Below are positions 1 through 11,269 of a stretch of 64,000 nt of DNA, in pieces. The translations under genes and the position numbers were made by a program. The first letter of the stretch is position 1, and each line of letters starts with the position of its first letter. Source of the stretch: Brachynemurus nebulosus (taxonomy: Eukaryota > Arthropoda > Insecta > Neuroptera > Myrmeleontidae). The stretch lies in contig JAPWDM010000001.1 in NCBI GenBank assembly GCA_035578155.1, positions 80,643,561 through 80,707,560 of the forward strand, in the 5' to 3' direction. The notes beneath the pieces were generated by a model. It was not told where the DNA came from and made no database searches. It saw nothing but the letters and a program-made list of their open reading frames with translations.

Positions 1-219
1 AATAAATGTATGTACTCCACAATGTTACTTAAATATGTGTACTTGTTCAATGTATATGTTACAGATAGGGTTGCCAGGTCTTAAAACCGAAAAGCCGGAC
101 AGATCAGCCAGCTTAGCCGGACAGCTCGTTTTCATTTACGTACGGTCTTTATAACACACATCCCCCCAGCTCACATCTAGGCACGTATGAGTATGTATAC
201 AGTATACGAATAATATATT

Positions 220-307
<88 letters not shown>

Positions 308-600
308 TACTGTGAATGTACGAAATTGGTGAATGTTAAGATACACCAGTGTAGGTCGACAGTCACCAATTTCGATGGTGTATGTTCGCAATTGTTAAAT
401 AAATATTTGAAAATCGGACATACACCGGTGGATGTTAACATACACCAAGACGATTCTCTGAATCTTAGATATAACGATTTAAAAAATAGGTGAATGTTAA
501 AACACGTCATTGTTTGTTTAAAAAGAAGTTCTGTTGTAACTAACAGATTATGTTTCTTTAAGAATAATTCATTGTTGCAAGATTTAGTCCGTGGAATTGC
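1..600. other. Non-coding, with a (TA)n tract
   Basis: No gene seen. Positions 61-140 carry GCCGGACAG-type motifs around GGTTGCCAGG, a composition common at the ends of dispersed repeats. A pure (TA)n tract runs from about 222 to 305. The small open frames here have no recognisable features. Confidence 0.5.
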
Positions 601-1345
601 ATCCTAAATAGTATCTCCATTATTTTCATTTGTACCTCAAAAGATTCGGAGATTCACGGTACACGAAATTCTATATAGAACCAACTTGATTGTTTTTTGA
701 AATATTCAAATTTTGAAAAGAGAATTCGACAGTGATCCGTTTGTGCCTCTTTTATTTTTGTTTGTGTCTCAAATGGTTCGGAAAAACACGGTACTCGAAC
801 TTCTAGATAGAATGAATTTGGTTGCTTTTAGAAACAATCAAAATTTGTAAACGGCATCCGATAAAGATTCGTTTGTACCCGTTTATGAATCCTTTCTTTC
901 TCGTCAGTTTTACTTCAAAGAGTTGGGAGATACACGATACTCGAAATTCTAGAAAGAATGAACTTGGTTCTTTTTTTAGAGGCACTCAAAATTTGTAAAC
1001 GGAATTCGATAAAGATTTGTTTGTACCCGTTTGTATTTCTTTTCTTTTCATTTGTGCATTAAAAAGTTGAGAGATACATAATACTCAAAATTCTAGGTAG
1101 AACAAAATTTACTGTTTTTGTAGATATTGAAATTTTTGAAAACTGCATTCGAAAGAGTATGATTTGTACCAGTTATAGATTTTTTAATTTCGTTTGTACC
1201 GTTCTTTTAATTTTCAATCCATTAGGAGATAGGCAGTATGAGATATTCTAGATAGAATAAATTCCGTAGTTTCCAGGGATACTCGAAACTTAAAAAAAAA
1301 TTGGAAAGACTATAGTTTGCACCCGTTTGTACAAAAAATTCTTAA
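600..1345. repeat. Diverged ~145-bp tandem repeat, about five units
   Basis: The segment with the core ACTCGAAATTCTAGA recurs near 657, 790, 935, 1080 and 1233, each followed by a T-rich stretch and a TTTGTACCCGTTTGTA-like segment. Spacings are about 132-153 bp. Units are strongly diverged from one another, so the array is old. No coding potential is evident. Confidence 0.7.
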
Positions 1346-1432
1346 AATTTTAAAAATCTCCAGGTTATCCTATTACCGTTAAGTCAAAAATTAGAAAATT
1401 GTACTTTCAAAATGGTTGTGATACAAACGAAA

Positions 1433-1712
1433 ATAGTTTAGCCAATTTTAAATCATATGGGATTGAGAATAGGCGCAAGAATAAAGTGCTACGCTTCGCT
1501 CGCTAAAGAGTTCAAAATTCTATAAAAGGTTAATTCCATGTAATGCTTCGCTCCGCTCGCCATACGATTTACTAATAAAGCTGAAAACAGTTTAGCCAAT
1601 TTTAAATCATTAAGAATAAAGTGCTTTGCTTTGCTCGCTAAACAGTTCAAAATTCTATAAAAGGTTAATTCCATATAATGATTCGCTCCGCTCGCTATAC
1701 GAAAATAGGGGT
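1433..1712. repeat. Direct duplication of a ~140-bp segment
   Basis: AGTTTAGCCAATTTTAAATC occurs near 1434 and again near 1588. Both are followed by the same order of motifs (AATAAAGTGCT, TTCGCTCGCTAA, TTCAAAATTCTATAAAAGG, CGCTCCGCTCGC). The second unit is shorter by a few bases. The region further right (to about 2020) resembles a generic insect repeat tail (CAGCCGAGCCGTTTCGG near 1970). Confidence 0.65.
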
Positions 1713-1871
1713 TGATAATAGAAGGATGAAAATTTAGGGTTGTATGTATTTTTTTATGCCACATCATAAAAAAATTAAAAAAAATTTTGTTTAAAAAATA
1801 TAAAAATAAAATTTCGGGTGGACCAGCCTTATCACTTAGAGGTATAAAAAATAGATAACAACCTATTCTAC

Positions 1872-1875
<4 letters not shown>

Positions 1876-1951
<76 letters not shown>
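1876..1951. repeat. (TA)n microsatellite
   Basis: Uninterrupted AT alternation. It separates the repeat at 1433-1712 and its T-rich flank from a segment with the motif GCCGTTTCGGAGAAATATGG. Confidence 0.95.
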
Positions 1952-1953
<2 letters not shown>

Positions 1954-2198
1954 AAATTTCGTCAAAATCAGCCGAGCCGTTTCGGAGAAATATGGTAACG
2001 AAAAATGTGACACAAGAATTTTATATATTAGATAAACTAAACACTTTTTATTTTACTTTTTGTATTCTGATCCAAGTTTTGTGACAACCTGTTCTAGATT
2101 TTGTAGATATAGTGAAGATTTAACATAAAATGGTTTAAAAATAGCCTAGATGAATGGACGTATCTTGAGATAGGCCACATGGACTAACTCCATCTGGG

Positions 2199-2200
<2 letters not shown>

Positions 2201-2278
<78 letters not shown>
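2201..2278. repeat. (TA)n microsatellite
   Basis: Uninterrupted AT alternation of about 78 bp in non-coding DNA. Confidence 0.95.
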
Positions 2279-2282
<4 letters not shown>

Positions 2283-2789
2283 TGTATCCCGAACTTTGCA
2301 TCATTCTCCTATCAAACCAAAACCCTTAAAAAATATAAAAAATTTATATTCCGATTAAATCATCAAACGTTATTTAGCCGATTTTTAAAGAATATTGAAG
2401 AATTCTCAGTCTCCTGGTCTCAGTCTCCTTGCAGCTCCGAAAACGGAGATTTAACTTAAATAATGTAAATAAATTAGGTAAATGTCATTAGAATACTGTA
2501 ATAAATAACTCCGTATATTTTTTAATAAAAAATAAATTCCCATTTTTTTTTTTTTTTGTATACACCACAAATCCAATTTTACATAGTGGTCGGTGCAAAT
2601 TTAAGGGGAAGTACGTAAAATCGGAAGATCAGGGGCGTCGGTAAACTTTTGTTTCGGAGGTTGGTAAATATTATTATCTGAATTTTTTAAAACAATATTA
2701 TCTTAAGAGACAATTTACACCTAAAATTCGGTTGTGTAGACAAAGGAAATCGAATGTTATACTAATGAATATGAGTGACGACTTTCAGA

Positions 2790-3535
2790 AAAACTATCGA
2801 AAAATCAACTTCACTATCGCATTCATCACCGTAAAAGACGCCAAATAGCGGAAGCTGACAAAAATTCTAGAATATTCTAATCGTGAACTAGCAAAGATAC
2901 CAAAAAACAAACTTCACTATTGAATTGGGCACTAAAAATTAGATTAAGCAGGGCATTTTGACCAAAATTCTAGAATGTTCTATTCGTCAACTAACAAAGA
3001 TATCGAAAAATCGACTGCACCATTTAATTGGCCATCGAATAAAAGACGGAACAGCACATTTTGATAAATATTCTAGAATATTCTATTTGTCAAATTGCAA
3101 AAATTGTTTGTCAAAATCGGACATTTGGTTTACATTAGTTTAATTTCGGTTGGACAATTAAGTGGTGCAGTAGATTTCCCAATATCTTTATTAGCTGACA
3201 AATAGAATATTCTAGAACATTTCTCAAAGTGTGTTATTTGGTGTCTTTTTTGGTAGCCAATTCAATGGCGACTTCTGTTTTTTAATATCTTTGCTAGTTG
3301 ACGAATAGAATATTCCAGAAAATTTGTCAAAATGTGTACTTTGACCTCTTTTTCAATGGACAATTAAATTGTACAATTGATTTTTGAATATCTTTGTTAG
3401 TTGACAAATAGAACATTCTACAATTTTTGTCAAACTACACTGCTTAATCTCATTTTCAATGACCAATTCAACGGTGAAGTCCGTTTTTTAATATCTCTGC
3501 TAGTTGACGATTAGAATATTCTAGAATTTTACGTT
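2790..3535. repeat. Foldback of ~100-bp tandem units
   Basis: Left half (2790-3140) has direct repeats of a unit containing ATTCTAGAATATTCTA and CTAGCAAAGATA. Right half (3160-3535) has the same unit in reverse complement (TATCTTTGCTAGTTGACGA, TAGAATATTCTAGAAT). The turning point is near 3150. Each arm holds three to four diverged units, so the transcript or single strand could fold into a long imperfect hairpin. No transposase is present; a foldback-type or satellite-derived element is the simplest reading. Confidence 0.7.
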
Positions 3536-3539
3536 ACTC

Positions 3540-4400
3540 ATTTTGCATTTGCATTTTGCATATTACGTATACAGAATATGTGCATATATATCTGCAGTGA
3601 AATTTTAAAATTTTTAAAGGCTACGAGACCCTCGGGCAATATTACCTACATAATATGGTACATAAATTTTCACCAACACAGACACACAATAACATATCTG
3701 TGAGAGGAGAACCCCACTAAATCTCTGACGTCACTACGTAAAATCGGAGTACGTACCATTGGATGGCCACTGTAATACCTATATACTATATAATTAATGT
3801 AACTACTGATACATATTATATACTACTAATATAATACATAATATGTATTAAACTGTAGTAAATGACTTCGAATATTTTTTAATAAATAATAAATTCCCAA
3901 TTTTTTTTTATTTATTTAGTTATTATTTTTAATTTTTTTTTTAATTTTTAAAAAATTTTTTTTTTAATATTTACATATATACACTATATAATTACTAATA
4001 TATATACTACTAATATAATATATAATATCTATTAAACAAATAATAAATTGCTTAATAATTAAAAATTTAATAATAAAAATAATACAAATTGTTTAATAAT
4101 AAAAATTAATAAATTGTATTTATTTTAATGTAGGTATTTATGTAAATTATGCTTAATAATAAAAATGAATATAAGAAATTCTCTATTGTTAATTTTAGTT
4201 TTTTACTCATATTTTCACTTTCCTGGATGTCTCTTTTTTATAATGGCCATAAAATTTATAATTTTTAATATTTTGACTGGCCACTTTGAAATAGTGTGAA
4301 AAATGTCATCAACTTGAAATAAAACTACTTGCACAAAGCTTACGCATGAAAAAAATATCGGGCCAGAATTAAGTCCATTTTCTTCTTTCGTTTGGGGGAG
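3540..4400. other. AT-rich non-coding DNA
   Basis: No gene seen. Poly-A/T and TAATA-rich sequence from 3780 to 4190. A segment with CTACGTAAAATCGGAGTACG near 3735 partly echoes CGTAAAATCGGAAGATC near 2615. Confidence 0.5.
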
Positions 4401-4401
4401 G

Positions 4402-4403
<2 letters not shown>

Positions 4404-4496
<93 letters not shown>

Positions 4497-4528
4497 GATA
4501 TATATGTATATTATATATACGTGTATAT

Positions 4529-4590
<62 letters not shown>
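4404..4590. repeat. Long (TA)n tract with small interruptions
   Basis: About 187 bp of TA alternation with occasional C or G. It ends directly against the Tc1-like end at 4603. The open frames here encode only Ile-Tyr alternation and are artefacts. Confidence 0.95.
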
Positions 4591-4593
<3 letters not shown>

Positions 4594-4602
4594 GTGTGTG
4601 TG

Positions 4603-4960
4603 TACACTACCGTTCGAAAGTTTGGAGACATTAAAAAGACAGTTCAGTAAAACCGTCAGTGGAGAGACATTAATCACATTTATTTGGTTTAAAATATTAA
4701 TTTTATTTGGACGTGTTAATCATACATAATTATACTAATATTACTATAAACAACAAATTAACGGCTCAAATATTAGATTCTGGCTTCGTGAAAGTAACCA
4801 CCTATTTTCTTGACGAATTGTTTGCAAATTCACAAATCTTTTAGGAATGTGCAGATCTGTGCGATACTAGATGGAGAACGATTTTTCACGAGCTACGCAG
4901 TTATTTTAATAGAACAGCAGTTGGCTGCTGTGTCGTTGGTGAGACGGTAATAATAAAACA
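4603..4960. mobile_element. Tc1-like transposon end, remnant
   Basis: TACACTACCGTTCGAAAGTT at 4603 closely resembles the terminal inverted repeat of a widespread Tc1/mariner group whose ends read TACACTACCGTTCAAAAG. Sequence at about 4779-4840 (GGCTTCGTGAAAGTAACCAC) resembles the conserved transposase segment encoded on the opposite strand just inside that end in related elements. The matching second end was not found downstream, so this is a truncated copy. It sits against a (TA)n tract, as expected for TA-targeting elements. Recognition is from memory of the family, not a search. Confidence 0.55.
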
Positions 4961-6700
4961 CATGCATTGATCAAAAACAATACGACAGACTACCCACAAA
5001 AGATGTAAAAGCTTTTATAATTTATGGTTAGTTGTTATTGTGGTATGAACTAATCTATTTTAATAGCAAACTTTGTTAGTTTTGTAGTTACGCCTCTGAA
5101 CTAAATGTTTATTAAAAAGATAATAAGACAGAATTGTCCAGCAGCAATAACAAAAAATTTATCTGAATTAAGTAAGACAGAAATTTAGTTATGAAAATTA
5201 ATGAAATCGACTTTTAATAGTATTTACAAAAGAAAGAAGACGTTTAGAGATCAAAATGATTTTAAAGACCTTTCGTGTCCTACTCAACGGAGTAGGGCAC
5301 CTTCACTGAGAAGGAAAGGTCTTGATGAAATGACAATTTGCGTTTTTGATGAAACTAAAGGTGTGTAGGGCAAACAAAAATAACAGACACGCATGTTTAT
5401 TATAGGCCATTTAAGGGGTGAAATCGACCGCTAAATTTGGAGTAAAAAAATTAATTTTGTCAAATTACTCGAAAACTATACAATCGGACTCATGTATTTT
5501 CAACACCATCTATTTTTAACTGATTTTAGCACTGCCAACGTATTTTCAAGTTTTTGGTTCCCACTTCTCTCGCAATACTTTAATACGGAAAAATATCTGT
5601 CAGATTAACCGATCGACCACTAGTGGCTTTATTCCACAATATATGGTTTTATTTCAATCGCAAGTGTTTGGAAAATAATTTTATTACAAGTTTCTTACAC
5701 TTTTTCATGTTTCACTTTTTATTTATCATGTGTCTCTTGACATTTTATTATTTTAAGGTTGTTCACTGGAAAAGTATATGTGACTACTGCGTACAGATTT
5801 ACACGGCTTTTTGTGATTGGTTTCATATCTGTCATGTTGTTCTACAACTACGACGGAGTGAGAATGAAGAACAAGTTGAAAATACATGAGTGTCACTGTA
5901 ATTAGAGGAACTGTTTAAATTAACACAACCCTTTACCTTTAAAAGTCTTTCTGTTGATGTTCGTACGTATCTGGAGGGGGCGAGGGCTTAACGTTAAAAT
6001 TTGGGCTGGAATTCGAAATAGGATGAATATGGCTCAACAAGTCAAAATATTAACGCTTTATTGTCCGAAGTCATAACTTTACTTTTTAATAGTTTGACCG
6101 TAAAAAATGAAAACTCTCGGGTTGTTCAGGCTATGCAATAAAATTTTGTTACCTTCAATTAACCTTTTAAAGCAAAGTGAAGAGGGAAAGTTAATTAAAT
6201 TATTCATAGTCATTTATTTCATTTAGTAGTAAATATTTTTCAATTTAATTCGCATGTCAGTAATGATTTCATACTTTACTTGTCAACAATAAAATGTAAA
6301 ATAAAAAATTTGAGTACTTAACTGTTTATACTCCTACTATAACGTCGCTTTCATGATTATTATGTTTCCTACAGGATGAAAATGAATAGCGTCGATATAT
6401 ATTTTCGTAAATATTTCTAATATGATTCATAAAAATTTCATACCAATGCATTGTTACTGTCGCTAGGTATGATAGCACTGATCAGTGGAACATTTGAAAT
6501 TCAACAAACACAGTTGATTAATAAATAACAAACAATAAATAGTATTATAAAAATTTTTAAATTATGTACATCTGTACTCATATTATCACTTTGAAAGGTC
6601 ATTGGTGTGCCCTCTTCTACACAGTATAAATGAAATTATCGAACTTAAGAAAAACATAAATCATTGCTGTCTGTAGTCTCGGATGTTCAAAAAGTTTCAT
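4960..6700. other. No recognisable gene
   Basis: AT-rich sequence. The 88-codon open frame at 5623-5889 has a hydrophobic, F/Y-rich N-terminal half but no family resemblance and no coding context. Around 5410-5530 there is a copy of a dispersed repeat (GGGGTGAAATCGACCG) also seen near 21,970, 23,215 and 34,265. Confidence 0.5.
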
Positions 6701-6728
6701 TGTTATAGTATTTATTACATATTGACAA

Positions 6729-7643
6729 TACAGCACGGAGCCTCTTTAGGGAAAGCCTAGTATAAGGAAAGGTATTCACACAGATTAATACATACGCAAC
6801 TTTTTATTCTTTATGTAAACAAAACATAACAAAAATAAACATTTTTTAATCAACATATTTAACATTTTTGTTATATAAAGGGTGTGACAGATTAAAGAAA
6901 TTTAATAATATTTTAGCGTATTTATTTTAAATGAGAATTCTTTCTAAAAAATTTTAATATTCATGCGAAAAATCAATTAATTAATATGCATTTAATTTTA
7001 ATTAGATATAATGTGTATTATATAAAGTAATTTGATATATCTTTTGTCAGCTTTTGTGTAAATTTTAATCGCTTATATTTGCATATATACGTATGTATTA
7101 CGTAGCTATTATGTGTGGCCCGTTCGGCTTGGCTTGTACGGTCTTGTACGGTACACAGAACACTGTCTTGTCTCATGTATTTGATGTATTCTTCATATGT
7201 AAACCATTTTCTCACACATCATAGATAGTAGGTACATACATACATAATACGTATGCCTATATAGTCAATCTATCACAGGACAACATCAATCTATGTATGT
7301 GCATTATAGGTATCTCTTGCGTATGCAACAACTGGCGGTAATAGTAAGACAAAACACTTTTTTTTTTAATAGAAATAGGACAATTTGGGTTACAAATACG
7401 TATTGGTATTACAGATGTTTACTATATTTAATATTACTAAAGAAGTAATTTAATACTTTCAAATTAATTAGATTTTGTATTGTCTTCATTACGCATTAAA
7501 AATATACTTTTTGTCGACTACAATCCTATTCAGAAAAATACACATAAAATTACAGTAATTAATATTTTTACACACCCTGTATATAAGACATTATTTAAGG
7601 AAAGCTGTTGTTTACCTTTCCCTGTTTAGGCTCCGTGCTGTAT
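6729..7643. mobile_element. ~0.9-kb TIR element (MITE candidate)
   Basis: AATACAGCACGGAGCC at 6727 is matched in reverse complement by GGCTCCGTGCTGTATT ending at 7644. Both are followed inward by an AGGGAAAG-type block. A second, inner pair of inverted motifs (AAGGGTGTGACAG near 6879 and ACACACCCTGTATA near 7570) resembles mariner-type ends. The interior is AT-rich and carries no transposase. The exact target duplication is ambiguous (TA or AATA/TATT). Confidence 0.6.
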
Positions 7644-7644
7644 T

Positions 7645-8330
7645 TTGTTAATCCATCTATACGGTTAAAATTCCTAAAACTATCCAGTTAAATAAATAAA
7701 TAAAAAAGGCAACAAATAAAAAAAAAAGAAAAACCAATTCGTGTTTGCGCACATCGCACGTACATTATGTCTACGATTTAAGATCCAGAAAAAAGAAAAA
7801 TGACCGTGTTCGAAATTTTAGATTTTTTTAATGTTGAAAACGTTTAAATGAGGATATATTTCTTTCAGAAATAATGATGCTGTTAGGGTACTGCTGAAAC
7901 TTGAAATTTGGTATAAGCGTAAAGGTCTTGACCTAAAAATCCATATAAAACTAAATAAATCTATATACAATATATGTATGTATAAATTTTGAAAATAATT
8001 CTGTTTACTTTAGTGGTATAACCAGCTGAGCCTGCTTAGGCACTGGCACTTACGACGAGAGTCGGTTACGCTCGTGAAATTTCTGCAGTTTTCCTTCACA
8101 ATTCCAGATGAATATCGCCATAGTTCTTTTAAAAAAGTCGACTACAAACGCACACCTTCCAACTCCTAGCCCGCCAGCCATTTGCCTTGTCCCTTCACTC
8201 ACATCATTGCATCATAAAATGTATAATGTGAAAGCACGGTTAAAAAGTTTGATTGTATAAATAAAAATGATACAAATAATGAGGTGGGTGGCGTTTGTTA
8301 GAGACAAAAAATATCAAAAACCAGCGTTAA
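7645..8330. other. No recognisable gene
   Basis: Unannotated non-coding sequence between the TIR element and the LINE 3' tail. A CAGCTGAGCCTGCTTAGGC segment near 8022 stands out by composition but has no assigned role. Confidence 0.4.
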
Positions 8331-8539
8331 CCCGCATTATTACTATTATTATTATTATTATTATTTTTTATTTTTTTAGTTAAAATTGGGGTACTGCTGC
8401 CGGTGGATGGCGCGGTCAGCAGCACCCGGCGGCATCGCCAACTAAGGGCATGCGCCGCCAAAACGAGAGATAAAAACATACACAAAACAGACAGGAACAC
8501 ATAAATGCGATAGACAAGGGACAAAACATACACATAATA

Positions 8540-9055
8540 AAATCCATCGATGGGCCCTGCCATCCCAGGGCTTAAGAAGAGCGGACAGTCCTTGGTGACG
8601 GTACGATAAGTACTAAACAAAGCGTCCGGTCACCAAGGCCTGGAAGCCATCGCTGGAACTCCCTCCGAGGTGCAAACGGCCCCGGAGTGGAGGAACCTGA
8701 CTAGAACAACACAAAATATCACAGAATAGTATCACAAAAATATATCACAGACAGAACTTATTGCTTCACTGGGAGGCCACAAGCCGACCAGTGAAGCAAT
8801 AAGGAGTTAAAACAATACCGCTGTAGAGCCATAACAACAGGCCTACAGCGGCATAACAAAATATCACAGATGGAAGAACAAATGATGTACCACCTCGAGT
8901 GGAAAAGGCCCTCGGTAGTACATCGTTAAAAAGAAATAACAACAACAAAACAATACGTATAAATAACAACAGTACCACTAAGGGTGTAAAAGGCCCTTAG
9001 TGGCATAACGAAACACTAAAAGTACCCTGCCAGATCAGCTGGAACAGGGTATGGT
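8540..9055 (-). repeat. Hairpin array in LINE 3' region
   Basis: Five or more stem-loops follow one another: 8757-8772 with 8788-8803 (16-bp perfect stem, 15-nt loop), 8818-8825 with 8844-8851, 8887-8899 with 8911-8921, 8975-8984 with 8994-9003 (10-bp perfect), and 9023-9029 with 9045-9051. They are spaced by AT-rich linkers, several carrying ATCACAGA. Weaker stems lie at 8545 and 8662. A related array lies in copy 2 (about 9930-10,300). Confidence 0.75.
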
Positions 9056-9188
9056 TAATAAATAAATAAATTAAGACACTCACAAGAAATTTTTGAACAC
9101 ATAAAGATAAAAACTTTGCCTCAAATAAAATTAACTGTCGGGGGAGAAACAAGAGACGACTTGTATAAAATTCAGAGATGTAATGCCC

Positions 9189-9700
9189 CTAAAGTGTCTG
9201 AAGAAGATGCGAATTTCGGAGAAATTCAAGCATCTTTCTTTCAGAGACTGCATCGTAAGCTAAAGCTTCGGCTACATTATTGGGGAGCTGCAACCTCTGG
9301 CGCAATGGCTCAAAGGTTACACATTCCTCAACTATATGCCTCACGGTCAGCGCCGTCCCGCAGGCGGCGCACCTTGGCTGATCCTCACCGGCGAGAAGAT
9401 GACGGTGTGTTAACGCCGTGTGGCCCAAGCGTAAACGCGTCAGGGCCACACTCTCTCGCCGGCTCAGATTTACAGGTGCCGGAGTTCTTCGGACCTCAGG
9501 TTTCACCTGTCTGAGCTTAGCCGTGAGGTTGTTCCACTCACGTTGCCATTTCTGATCGATCGCGGATCTAATGCACACTCTCAGATCCTCTGGGCGTATG
9601 GCAATGTCCTGTGGCTCACCGACTTCGGCTGCATGACGTGCTGCCTGGTCGGCGAGTTCATTGCCAGGTATCCCCACATGTCCGGGAATCCAAAAGAAGG
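9189..9700 (-). pseudogene. LINE ORF2 C-terminus: RNase H end and Zn-knuckle
   Basis: The translated minus strand reads WIPGHVGIPGNELADQAA at its start, the classical end of a retroelement RNase H domain (HxGxxGNExAD). After about 70 residues comes RLRLGHTALTHRH and then CAACGTALTVRHIVEEC, a C-x2-C-x7-H-x4-C pattern typical of the C-terminal region of I/Jockey/R1-type ORF2 proteins. The domain would degrade RNA in the RNA-DNA hybrid during target-primed reverse transcription. Only this C-terminal piece survives: the 5' side is cut by a second LINE insertion at about 9700. The stretch from the RNase H motif to the stop is open, so truncation rather than point decay inactivated it. Confidence 0.8.
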
Positions 9701-9701
9701 C

Positions 9702-9733
<32 letters not shown>

Positions 9734-11210
9734 TTTTTTTTTTTTTTTTTTTTGTTAAAAATTGGGACACTGCTGCCGGTGGATGGCGCGGTCAACAGCG
9801 TCCGGCGGCATCGCCAACTAAGGGCATGCGCCGCCAAACACGATATAAATAAAAACAACACATAAAGACAGGAACACATAAATGCAATAGACGAAGGACA
9901 AATATACACATAATAAAATTCAACGATGGACCCTGCCATCCCAGGGCTTCACAAAGAGTGGACAGTCCTCGGTGGCGGCACGCTAAGTACTAGCCAGAGC
10001 GTCCGGCCACCAAGGTCTGAAAACCAACGATGAAACTCCGAGGTGTAAAGGGCCCCGGAGTGGAGAAAACTGACTAGAAAACACAAAAAATTTATCAGAC
10101 AATATTAAAAAACAAAAAAAATCTTATTACGTCACTGGGGAGCCACAGGCCGACCAGTGCCGCAATAAGTAGTTAAAACCAAAACCGCTGAAGGGCGACA
10201 ACAGCAAGCCCACAGCGGCACAACAAAATATCACAGATAAGAATAAAAAGATCATGTACCACCTCGGGTGGAAAAGGCCCTCAGTGGTACATCGTTAAAA
10301 CAAAACAGATTAAAACAATCTTATTAAAAAATAAAAACAACAATATCACAGATTTTAAAAAATTTCTTGCTCTGTGGCACGATTCCACTCCCCATAGTCT
10401 CAACAATTCCGAAATGGCTTCGTCAACACCTAGGAACTCACACGTATAGGGACAGTGACATCTGATTACTGAGCAACATGTACTGTTCTGTCAGATAGCT
10501 GATTACTGGGTACATGTGCCGTTCTGTCAGATGTCGGGGTCAACCTACACGGGAGACCGGTACGATGACTAGGCCACGTTCGTTCGAGTCGCGGCTACAG
10601 AGAACGGAACAATGCCACAGAGTATCACAAAGCCAACATCTGACCTGTGTTCGTATCACTTCGACGGGGCGAAAGCCGCCATATCAACGCCCACGAACGC
10701 ATCCGTACGAGGGACGACGACGTCTCCTTACTGGGCGAGCTCGCTCAAGCTGTTCGGGCAGACGTCAACTCGTACGTGTGGCCGATGAGAACGAGTGCGT
10801 CGGGAGCCGCATTCCTACCCATCGAAATGACAAGAACAAGGCCAGGGAAACATCACAGTAACAATTAAAAAGTACCACCGCAGGCATGAGACCCCAAGGT
10901 GGCATAACAACTATCACAGACACAGATCACAATTTTTACATAAATCACAGACGCAATATCACCTTTTCGACACATCCGAACGGTATCGTCGGACTCCGAA
11001 GATCACGCCCACTGGAGTATGCAGCACTGGCGACGCGTTGAATTCCGGTCAAGGTACCAATTAAACCAAATCAAACTGACGCAGGCATAACACTCACTCG
11101 GGGGATACAACTTCGTCCCCTCCACACGATCATTCTTGTCGAAACACAGTACCAGAGCCTCGTCAGCCTGCTAGCCGAAGCTAACAGTTGCCCGCCGGGC
11201 ACGAACGGGG
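9700..11210 (-). mobile_element. Nested LINE-related copy 2, no ORF
   Basis: Starts (minus-strand 3' end) with an (AAT)n/A-rich tail at 9700-9755 that interrupts copy 1, then the same GCTGCCGGTGGATGGCG block and a parallel hairpin series (stem at 10,123-10,138 with 10,154-10,169). From about 10,370 to 10,860 the sequence becomes distinctly GC- and CpG-rich and no longer matches copy 1. A further hairpin and ATCACAGA linkers resume at about 10,870-10,990. No reverse transcriptase is present, so this may be a non-autonomous derivative. A 35-bp near-duplication (GATTACTG...TTCTGTCAGAT) sits at 10,465-10,535. Confidence 0.55.
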
Positions 11211-11211
11211 A

Positions 11212-11268
<57 letters not shown>
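11211..11268. repeat. (ATT)n microsatellite
   Basis: About 19 ATT triplets. It directly bounds the GC-richer LINE-related block and may be the tail of a third, otherwise lost minus-strand insertion. Confidence 0.9.

Positions 11269-11269
<1 letters not shown>

Larger units (their letters stand above)
8337..9700 (-). mobile_element. 5'-truncated non-LTR retrotransposon, copy 1
   Basis: Minus-strand LINE fragment. From its 5' side it holds the RNase H C-terminus and downstream domain (9700 to 9189), a long 3' untranslated region with serial hairpins (about 9050-8540), a block also present in copy 2 (ACTGCTGCCGGTGGATGGCG, at 8393 and 9767), and an (AAT)n-type tail at 8337-8364. RNase H plus a triplet tail fits the I superfamily. 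It is interrupted at about 9700 by the tail of copy 2, so the upstream reverse transcriptase is absent here. Confidence 0.75.

Noticed and set aside
2578..3780. Transposon with ends CATAGTGGTCGG and CAGTGGCCATCC around the foldback
   Set aside because: The two ends match too poorly to call inverted repeats.
4215..4677. Open frames of alternating Ile-Tyr across (TA)n tracts (also near 1489, 15,483, 19,485, 26,312, 27,003, 31,767)
   Set aside because: They are translations of TA alternation with no flanking coding signal.
5160..5360. Tc1 transposase N-terminus after the Tc1-like end
   Set aside because: A short Arg/Lys-rich stretch can be read near 5225-5330, but no helix-turn-helix or DDE motif is visible.
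9116..9514. 132-codon plus-strand frame
   Set aside because: It is antisense to the LINE RNase H/C-terminal frame, which carries the family motifs.
10514..10861. 115-codon plus-strand frame in the GC-rich block
   Set aside because: The GC-rich block has few stop codons by composition. No motif, and no support from neighbouring sequence.
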